A DNA stretch of 11,669 nt from Bacteroidetes bacterium 4572_114 (GTDB taxonomy: Bacteria > Bacteroidota > Bacteroidia > Bacteroidales > 4484-276). Below, one piece after another: positions 6,603-11,669 of this stretch (position 1 is its first letter; each line of letters opens with the position of its first letter). Both the position numbers and the translations under genes were made by a program. The notes beneath the pieces were generated by a model, which was given only the letters and a program-made list of their open reading frames with translations, had not been told where the DNA came from and did not search any database. The stretch is from assembly GCA_002254335.1 (NCBI GenBank), contig NIVA01000042.1:1-11669 (forward strand), given 5' to 3'.

Positions 6603-7725
6603 AAATACAATTACCAGGGCATTATTCTTGTTTGCGGTCACAGTTTTATTTTTTAGTTGCGCAAAAGAGATACCAAAACATGATATAGATATTGAAATAC
6701 AAAAGGTAATGACGGAATACGATTTACCTTCTGTTTCGGCTTGCGTGATAAAAGACAATGCAATAGTTTGGGCACAATCCTATGGATACAGCAATAAGGA
6801 AAACCAGGTAGAAGCCACCGATGAAACTATATATCATGTTGCATCCATCTCTAAATTATTTATTGCTACCGCTGTGATGCAATTAGAAGAGCAAGGAAAA
6901 ATAGACCTTGACGAGGATATAAATAATTTCATCCCAATTTCAATTCGCAATATACACTTTCCAGATATACCCATAACAGCAAGAATGCTGTTGACACATA
7001 CTGCCGGAATTGCCTGGCCACTAACCTACCAGGAAGCGTATGGTTTGTGGGAGCATTTTGAACCCGACCAGGCCCCACCACCAAGCGAATGGGTGCCGCA
7101 GTTTTTAATCCCTTCCGGTGAATATTACAATCCTTATATCTGGAAGAATACCCAACCCGGTACTTTCGAACTATATTCAAACATTGGCAGCAATGTACTG
7201 GCATATATGGTTGAGCAAATCTCAGGTCAAAATTTCAGGGATTATTGTATGGCCCATATTTTTATCCCGCTCAATATGCTTAACACAAGTTACAATTATG
7301 CCGATCTTGATTTAAGTAATATTGCAGTTCTCTACAAAGATGACAACACTATCCAAGCCCCCTTTGATGACAGGATTTATGCTTCGGGCGGGCTTAAAAC
7401 AACAATCCGGGATTTAAGCCGGTTTATGCTGGCATACATCAACAAAGGCGAATTAGATGGACAGCGTATTTTGCAAGGGTCCACTATTGACAAGATGCTG
7501 GAAATTCAAAGCACAACATCAGGTGTTTGCCTGTTATGGCGGGCATCTTTAGGTAATTGGTTTGGACATACCGGCGGAATGGTTGGCACCGCAACAATTA
7601 CAGAAATGCACCCCGACAGTAAAACTGGCCTGATAATTTTTTGTAACAAACATTCAAATGCCGTTTACCAGGGCCATGACATCTATGGGCTTGTTAAACA
7701 AAAAGCGAATGAATTTATTGAGTAA
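6592..7725 (+). CDS. serine beta-lactamase-fold lipoprotein (class C/PBP4*-like hydrolase)
   Basis: A predicted 377-residue lipoprotein of the Beta-lactamase family (PF00144). The signal LFLFAVTVLFFSC places the lipidated cysteine at C23. Catalytic motifs are S85-IS-K88 (SxxK nucleophile and base), Y195-SN-197 (YxN) and H326-TGG-329 (in the place of KTG). Family members include D-aminopeptidases, esterases, penicillin-binding DD-peptidases and true class C beta-lactamases. The HTGG third motif and lipoprotein anchor favour a peptidase or esterase over a resistance enzyme. ATG 6592 is chosen: it lies inside the preceding gene (11-base overlap) and gives a compact lipoprotein signal. The upstream TTG 6586 adds only two residues. 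Last gene of the + strand run, ended by the palindromic element. Confidence 0.87.
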   Translation: MNFKNTITRALFLFAVTVLFFSCAKEIPKHDIDIEIQKVMTEYDLPSVSACVIKDNAIVWAQSYGYSNKENQVEATDETIYHVASISKLFIATAVMQLEEQGKIDLDEDINNFIPISIRNIHFPDIPITARMLLTHTAGIAWPLTYQEAYGLWEHFEPDQAPPPSEWVPQFLIPSGEYYNPYIWKNTQPGTFELYSNIGSNVLAYMVEQISGQNFRDYCMAHIFIPLNMLNTSYNYADLDLSNIAVLYKDDNTIQAPFDDRIYASGGLKTTIRDLSRFMLAYINKGELDGQRILQGSTIDKMLEIQSTTSGVCLLWRASLGNWFGHTGGMVGTATITEMHPDSKTGLIIFCNKHSNAVYQGHDIYGLVKQKANEFIE

Positions 7726-7730
7726 GTGCT

Positions 7731-7883
7731 AATTAGTGTCCGTCCATAAAGTCGAGTGTTTAGTTCATAATGTTCGATATCAAGGCTTGCGAAATGCTGA
7801 ATAACAATAAGTTTACTTTTGTAAATGTTTGTTTTCAGCATGAGTATAACGCAGATAGCGGACATTATGGACAAACACTAATT
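7731..7883. mobile_element. MITE-like palindromic element between convergent genes
   Basis: The ends are imperfect 23-base inverted repeats: 7731-7753 (starting AATTAGTGT) and 7861-7883 (its reverse complement starts AATTAGTGT), identical at 20 of 23 positions. Inside lies a second inverted pair, 7794-7816 and 7821-7841, with a TTTT loop that forms a central hairpin (GTTTAC/GTAAAT at the base of the loop). No transposase is encoded, so this is a small non-autonomous element or palindromic repeat. The right end overlaps the 3' end of the M3 peptidase gene, whose last codons (Leu-Asn-stop) lie in the repeat. It may also act as a bidirectional terminator for the two converging genes. No clear target-site duplication can be fixed because the ends are A/T-rich. 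Confidence 0.7.
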
Positions 7884-9992
7884 AAGCCCCTTCCGCTCCA
7901 GCATTGCATCTTTCTGAGGTGCACGGCCACGGAATTTTATATATAAATCCATCGGGTCTTCGGTGCCTCCTTTTTCAAGTATATTTTCGCGGAATGCCTT
8001 TGCTGTCCCCTTATCAAAAAGGCTTGTTTCTTTAAACGCCTGGAAAGCATCGGCATCCAACACTTCGGCCCACAGATAGCTATAATACCCGGACGAATAT
8101 CCGCCGGCGAAGATGTGCGCAAAATAAGGGGTGCGGTATCTTACCACAATTTCGGGGATCAACCCGATACGGTGCATCGACTTGTTTTCAAATTCAATGG
8201 CGTTTTGCTGTTCGGCAGTTTTCAGGGTGTGCCAATCCATATCTAAGTAACATGCCGAAACGTATTCGACCGTAACAAAACCCTGGTTGAATTTGTTGCT
8301 GGCTTCGGTTTTATCAATCAACTCCTGCGGAATTGGCTCTCCTGAAATGTAGTGTTTTGCATAAGATTTCATCACCTCAGGCTCCCCGGCCCAGTTTTCC
8401 ATAACCTGCGACGGCAGCTCAACAAAATCCCTCGGCACCGATGTACCAGAAAGTGAAGGGTAGGTGCAATCGGACAGCAATCCATGCAATGCATGGCCAA
8501 ATTCATGGAAGAGCGTTGTAACCTCCCCGAAACTCAGGAGTGCTGGCTTATCGGCAGTGGGCTTTGAAAAGTTCATCACCATGGAGATTACCGGTGCGAT
8601 ATTTTCCCCATCCTGTTTCGATTGTTTACGATAGCTCGTCATCCATGCGCCACCGCCTTTGCTTGCCCGTGGATAAAAGTCCATGTATAAAATACCGATA
8701 TGTGAACCGTCGGCCTCCAAAACCTCATATACAACAGCATCAGCGTGGTAAGCCGGGATGTCATCAATTTTTTTAAACTGCAGACCATATAAGTTGTTGG
8801 CAACATCAAACATACCTGCCAAAACATTGTTCAACTCAAAATATGGCCGGAGCTCCTCTTCATCCAGGTCAAATTTTTGCATTTTCAGTTTCTCGGCATA
8901 ATACCACCAGTCCCAGGGTTCAAGCTGAAAACCACCGCCCTCGGCATCTATCATCTCCTGTAAAGCTACAACTTCCTGCCTGGCATTTTTCAATGCCGGC
9001 CCCATCACCTCATCCAAAAAAACATAAACTGTTTCAGGGTTTTTGGCCATATTTATCTCAAGCACATAATCGGCATGGGTTTTATAGCCTAACAAATTAG
9101 CCCGTTCTACCCGAAGTGCAGCCAGCTTTGCGGCAATCTCTTTGTTATCATACTGGTTATTGTTGTTGCCACGATTTGTATAAGCCTTAAATATTTTTTC
9201 GCGCAGCCCCCGGTTGTCGGCATATTGCAGAAAAGGGATCATACTTGGTTTTTGGACAGTGAACAGCCATTTACCCTCATGGCCGGCTTCATTGGCAGCC
9301 TCGGCAGCACCATCAATAGCTGATTGCGGCAAACCTGATAAATCTTTTTCATCTTCAATTACCATTTCAAAACCATTGGTTTCGGCAAGCAGGTTTTCAT
9401 CAAACTGTAACGAAAGCAGTGAAAGTTCTTCATTGATCTGTCTCATCTTCTCCTTTTTATCTCCCACAAGTCCTGCCCCATTACGTGCAAAACGCTTGTA
9501 TGTTTTTTCCAACAAGGTTGCCTGTTCAGTGGTCAGCTCCAGTTCATCTTTTTTATCATACACAGTTTTTATCCGTGCAAACAAATCCTCGTTCAACATA
9601 ATGTCGTCCCTGTGCTTCGAACGTATAGGGGCCGCCTCTTTTGCAAGTTGCTGCAACTCGTCGCTGGTATTGGCCGAAAGCAGATTATCAAAAACACTAA
9701 CAGTTTCACGCAACAAATTTCCACTATAATCAAATGCTTCAATTGTATTTCCGAAATTTGCCATATCGGGGTTATCGATTATGGCCTCAATCTCGGCCTG
9801 CTGCTGCTTTATGCCCTCTTTAATAGCAGGTAAGAAATGGCTGTTTTCAATTTTCCCGAAAGGGGGCACATCGAAAGGTGTTCCGTAAGCTGTGAAAAAT
9901 GGGTTCATGTCGTTTTCAGATTTGTTTTGTTGAGTTGTACAGGAGCTTGCAATAATTCCTGCAATCATCATGATTGTTACTATTTTTTTCAT
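7878..9992 (-). CDS. dcp: M3-family peptidyl-dipeptidase (Dcp-like), lipoprotein
   Basis: A 704-residue zinc metallopeptidase of family M3, closest in length and motifs to peptidyl-dipeptidase Dcp, which removes C-terminal dipeptides from oligopeptides. The zinc site is H496-EFG-H500 (within LFHEFGHALHG) with E525 (RDFVELPSQ) as third ligand; the 25-residue spacing from the second His is as in Dcp. A lipoprotein signal (MKKIVTIMMIAGIIASSC, C18) means it is exported and membrane-anchored rather than cytosolic as in E. coli, a common variant in Bacteroidetes. The start is followed directly by this signal, and AAAGG sits immediately before the ATG. The C-terminal residues and TAG stop (7878-7880) fall in the MITE-like repeat. 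Convergent with the + strand operon; no evident functional link to it. Confidence 0.92.
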   Translation of the reverse strand: MKKIVTIMMIAGIIASSCTTQQNKSENDMNPFFTAYGTPFDVPPFGKIENSHFLPAIKEGIKQQQAEIEAIIDNPDMANFGNTIEAFDYSGNLLRETVSVFDNLLSANTSDELQQLAKEAAPIRSKHRDDIMLNEDLFARIKTVYDKKDELELTTEQATLLEKTYKRFARNGAGLVGDKKEKMRQINEELSLLSLQFDENLLAETNGFEMVIEDEKDLSGLPQSAIDGAAEAANEAGHEGKWLFTVQKPSMIPFLQYADNRGLREKIFKAYTNRGNNNNQYDNKEIAAKLAALRVERANLLGYKTHADYVLEINMAKNPETVYVFLDEVMGPALKNARQEVVALQEMIDAEGGGFQLEPWDWWYYAEKLKMQKFDLDEEELRPYFELNNVLAGMFDVANNLYGLQFKKIDDIPAYHADAVVYEVLEADGSHIGILYMDFYPRASKGGGAWMTSYRKQSKQDGENIAPVISMVMNFSKPTADKPALLSFGEVTTLFHEFGHALHGLLSDCTYPSLSGTSVPRDFVELPSQVMENWAGEPEVMKSYAKHYISGEPIPQELIDKTEASNKFNQGFVTVEYVSACYLDMDWHTLKTAEQQNAIEFENKSMHRIGLIPEIVVRYRTPYFAHIFAGGYSSGYYSYLWAEVLDADAFQAFKETSLFDKGTAKAFRENILEKGGTEDPMDLYIKFRGRAPQKDAMLERKGLN

Positions 9993-10025
9993 CCTTTAAA
10001 TGATATTTGAGTTTTAATATGGCGG

Positions 10026-10033
10026 CAAAAGTA
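10026..10033 (-). promoter_or_regulatory. candidate -7 box for the M3 peptidase gene
   Basis: On the minus strand this reads TACTTTTG, a full match to the Bacteroidetes TAnnTTTG -7 consensus, 33 bases upstream of the peptidase ATG. No clear -33 TTTG is seen at the usual distance, so only the -7 element supports the call. Confidence 0.4.
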
Positions 10034-10049
10034 ATGTATTAGCACAGAT

Positions 10050-10355
10050 TTATGCATTTAATATTGCAAGGCTGAATTTGGGCAACTTAATATTACCGAA
10101 CACCTTTTTCACCTCAAGGCCGTTCCCTGTTTTGTGCTTGTAATTATATTCGATGTTCAAATTCAGTTTTGTTAAATTACATTCCGTTTCGTCAAAGAAT
10201 TCAACAATAGCAACACCGCTCCGCATCCCCATCAGGTTTGAAGGCCCGCTTCCGGTCCAGAACTCATAATCGAGGTTATCTACCGGCTGGCCGTTATAAT
10301 TTAGAAAATGTGTGCAGTCATTCCAAAAATTAACAACATGAAACGGAAAAAACTT
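10050..10355 (-). pseudogene. unidentified coding remnant (C-terminal fragment)
   Basis: On the minus strand the frame is open for 101 codons between TGA 10358-10356 and TAA 10052-10050. It reads HVVNFWNDCTHFLNYNGQPV, DNLDYEFWTGSGPSNLMG, MRSGVAIVEFFDETE and so on, ending KLPKFSLAILNA. The first ATG is at about codon 41 (10232), which would give only 60 residues and leave the protein-like upstream part (YEFWTGSGPSN) untranslated. It therefore looks like the tail of a longer gene that lost its 5' end at about 10356. No family recognised. A small real gene from ATG 10232 is possible but lacks a visible ribosome-binding site. Confidence 0.3.
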
Positions 10356-10376
10356 TCAAACATCAGTTTAGCGGTA

Positions 10377-10409
10377 ATTTCCTAAGCGACTTCGAGTCGC
10401 TAAGGAAAT
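10377..10409. repeat. strong hairpin (inverted repeat, 15-base arms, TCG loop)
   Basis: Arms 10377-10391 and 10395-10409 pair at 14 of 15 positions (ATTTCCTAAGCGACT against AGTCGCTAAGGAAAT) around a TCG triplet. No T-run follows on either strand, so it is not a standard intrinsic terminator. It resembles REP-type palindromes. Confidence 0.65.
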
Positions 10410-10434
10410 ACGAATAGAAAGTTTCCCAGGCCTC

Positions 10435-10467
10435 GACTTTCCAAAGTCCGAAGGACTTGGAAACGTC
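10435..10467. repeat. second hairpin, imperfect, downstream of dinB
   Basis: Arms 10435-10449 and 10453-10467 (GACTTTCCAAAGTCC and GGACTTGGAAACGTC) pair with single-base bulges around a GAA triplet. It lies 17 bases past the dinB stop on the minus strand and could help end that transcript, though no U-tract follows. With the hairpin at 10377-10409 it forms a paired arrangement about 25 bases apart. Confidence 0.5.
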
Positions 10468-10484
10468 AATTCACAAACACAATT

Positions 10485-11651
10485 TCACCCCCCTCCTCCC
10501 GGCATAAGCGATACGGCGCGGCGTACGGCATTTGCACCATACCGTTGCCGGATATTATCGAGGGCCTGGTAGAGGTTTACCATTTCCGGGGTATCCTCAA
10601 ACAGGTCGAGTTGTTGCACACCACGCACCAAGTGGCTGAACCGCACCCCAATCAGCCGGATGAGCATACGCCGCTGGTAGAGCCGGCCGAACAGTTCCAG
10701 TGCAATTTCCGTTAGCACATGGTCGAAGGAGGTGTAGGGGATTGTCCGCTGCAACGTATGCGTATCGAAATTTGAATAGCGTATTTTTATCGTTACACAG
10801 CCCGTAAGTTTTTCTTGTTTCCGCATCTGGAATGCGATCTTCTCTATCATCGAGCTAAGTATTTCGCGCATTCGCACCACATCAATGGTGTCCTGTTCAA
10901 AGGTGGTCTCGGTGCTAATGGATTTCTGCTCCGAATATGGCTTTACCGGTGTGAGGTCGATGCCGTTGGCTTTTTTCCAGATGCCGAGGCCGTTTTTCCC
11001 CATCAGCTTTTCCATCATTTCGGGCGGGATCATGCTTAGCGTGTGGATATCCACCACGCCCATTGAGCGGAGCCGCTGGAAGGTTTTAAGCCCAATCATA
11101 GGGATTTTGCGAATAGACAAAGGTCCTAAGAAGGGCTTCACCTGTGGGCGTTCTACCTGTATTCCTCCATTTGGCTTGGCTTCGCCCGTGGCGATCTTCG
11201 ATACGGTTTTGTTTACCGAAAGCCCAAATGATATGGGCAAACCCGTCTCTTTGATTATCCGCCGGCGCAGTTCCTGAGTCCACTTCATCGAGCCAAAAAA
11301 GCGGTCCATCCCAGTAATATCTAAATAGTGTTCGTCAATGGAAGCTTTTTCGTAAACGGGGGCCTGTTCGGCGATGATCTCGGTGACCATGCGCGAAAAT
11401 TTGGTGTATTGCTCCATGTCGCCACGCACAACAATGGCATCGCCACACAGGTTGAGCGCCATCTTCATTGGCATGGCCGAACTCACGCCAAACTGCCGGG
11501 CCTCGTAGCTACAACTGGCCACCACCCCACGCCCGGAAGTCCCGCCAATGATCACAGGCTTGCCCTCCAGGCCGCTGTTCATCAACCGTTCTACCGACAC
11601 AAAAAAAGTGTCCAGGTCCATATGTGCTATTGTTCGGTTTTTGGGGTCCAT
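10485..11651 (-). CDS. dinB: DNA polymerase IV (Y-family translesion polymerase)
   Basis: A 388-residue Y-family polymerase that copies past DNA lesions with low fidelity. Palm motifs: D12-L-D14 in HMDLDTFFVSVE (F17 is the likely steric-gate residue) and S104-IDE-107, giving the catalytic acids D12, D106 and E107. The SIDE motif continues HYLD where many DinB proteins have AYLD. The GLSVNKTVSKIATGEAKPNG segment (143-162) and the little-finger region follow. Q347-LDLF-351 is a beta-clamp-binding motif. Length is slightly above the E. coli enzyme's. The start ATG 11651-11649 is directly before the first beta strand. Upstream sequence is cut off by the window, so SOS control cannot be judged. 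Confidence 0.95.
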   Translation of the reverse strand: MDPKNRTIAHMDLDTFFVSVERLMNSGLEGKPVIIGGTSGRGVVASCSYEARQFGVSSAMPMKMALNLCGDAIVVRGDMEQYTKFSRMVTEIIAEQAPVYEKASIDEHYLDITGMDRFFGSMKWTQELRRRIIKETGLPISFGLSVNKTVSKIATGEAKPNGGIQVERPQVKPFLGPLSIRKIPMIGLKTFQRLRSMGVVDIHTLSMIPPEMMEKLMGKNGLGIWKKANGIDLTPVKPYSEQKSISTETTFEQDTIDVVRMREILSSMIEKIAFQMRKQEKLTGCVTIKIRYSNFDTHTLQRTIPYTSFDHVLTEIALELFGRLYQRRMLIRLIGVRFSHLVRGVQQLDLFEDTPEMVNLYQALDNIRQRYGANAVRRAVSLMPGGGG

Positions 11652-11669
11652 GTTTTGGGTTTTGGGTTT

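Noticed and set aside
7683..7874. 63-codon minus-strand frame across the MITE-like element
   Set aside because: Spans the end of the hydrolase gene and the palindrome; composition follows the repeat, with no family resemblance, so not counted as a gene or transposase.
9214..9729. 171-codon open frame on the + strand
   Set aside because: Antisense to the M3 peptidase; serine-rich translation without motifs, typical of a shadow frame.
10885..11277. 130-codon open frame on the + strand
   Set aside because: Antisense to dinB, whose motifs are complete; no independent coding evidence.
11650..11669. Telomere-like AAACCC/AAAACCC repeats upstream of dinB
   Set aside because: Only about three short units at the window edge; low complexity with no evidence of function.

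Overview
The window comes from a member of the Bacteroidota. Two features support this: the chitinase carries a C-terminal type IX secretion (T9SS) sorting domain, and the best promoter candidates match the Bacteroidetes -7 box TAnnTTTG rather than a TATAAT box. Lipoprotein signals, an outer-membrane beta-barrel protein and moderate-to-low GC fit. A Bacteroidales/Marinilabiliales-like marine or sediment organism is a guess, not a demonstration.

Layout. Positions 1-1010 are a gene graveyard on the + strand: a frameshifted, 3'-truncated AAA-ATPase-like/PD-(D/E)XK nuclease gene (1 to about 565), an anonymous low-complexity stretch, and a twice-frameshifted addiction-module antitoxin (780-1010). 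An intact secreted GH18 chitinase follows (1024-2562). Its last codons run into the remnant of a REP-associated tyrosine transposase (RAYT; about 2511-2876). Then come a frameshifted DUF2281-like antitoxin (2940-3162) and an unidentified coding remnant (3213-3374).

Positions 3507-7725 hold six tightly packed + strand genes that look like one operon. They are two paralogous DUF1538 membrane proteins (UmpA/UmpB-type, a family with a reported two-component Na+(Li+,K+)/H+ antiporter), a PII-like protein with a shortened T-loop, a stand-alone CBS-pair protein, an outer-membrane beta-barrel protein and a serine beta-lactamase-fold lipoprotein. The attractive reading is a cation/proton antiporter whose activity is set by two separate nucleotide sensors (PII-like and CBS). 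This is inference from gene order and family knowledge. The last two genes may simply share the transcript.

The operon ends at a roughly 155-bp palindromic, MITE-like element (7731-7883) that fills the gap to a convergent M3-family peptidyl-dipeptidase lipoprotein gene (7878-9992, -) and supplies that gene's stop codon. Positions 9993-10484 contain a promoter candidate, a start-less coding remnant and two strong hairpins. The window closes with a Y-family DNA polymerase IV gene (10485-11651, -). No tRNA, rRNA, CRISPR array or complete insertion sequence was seen.
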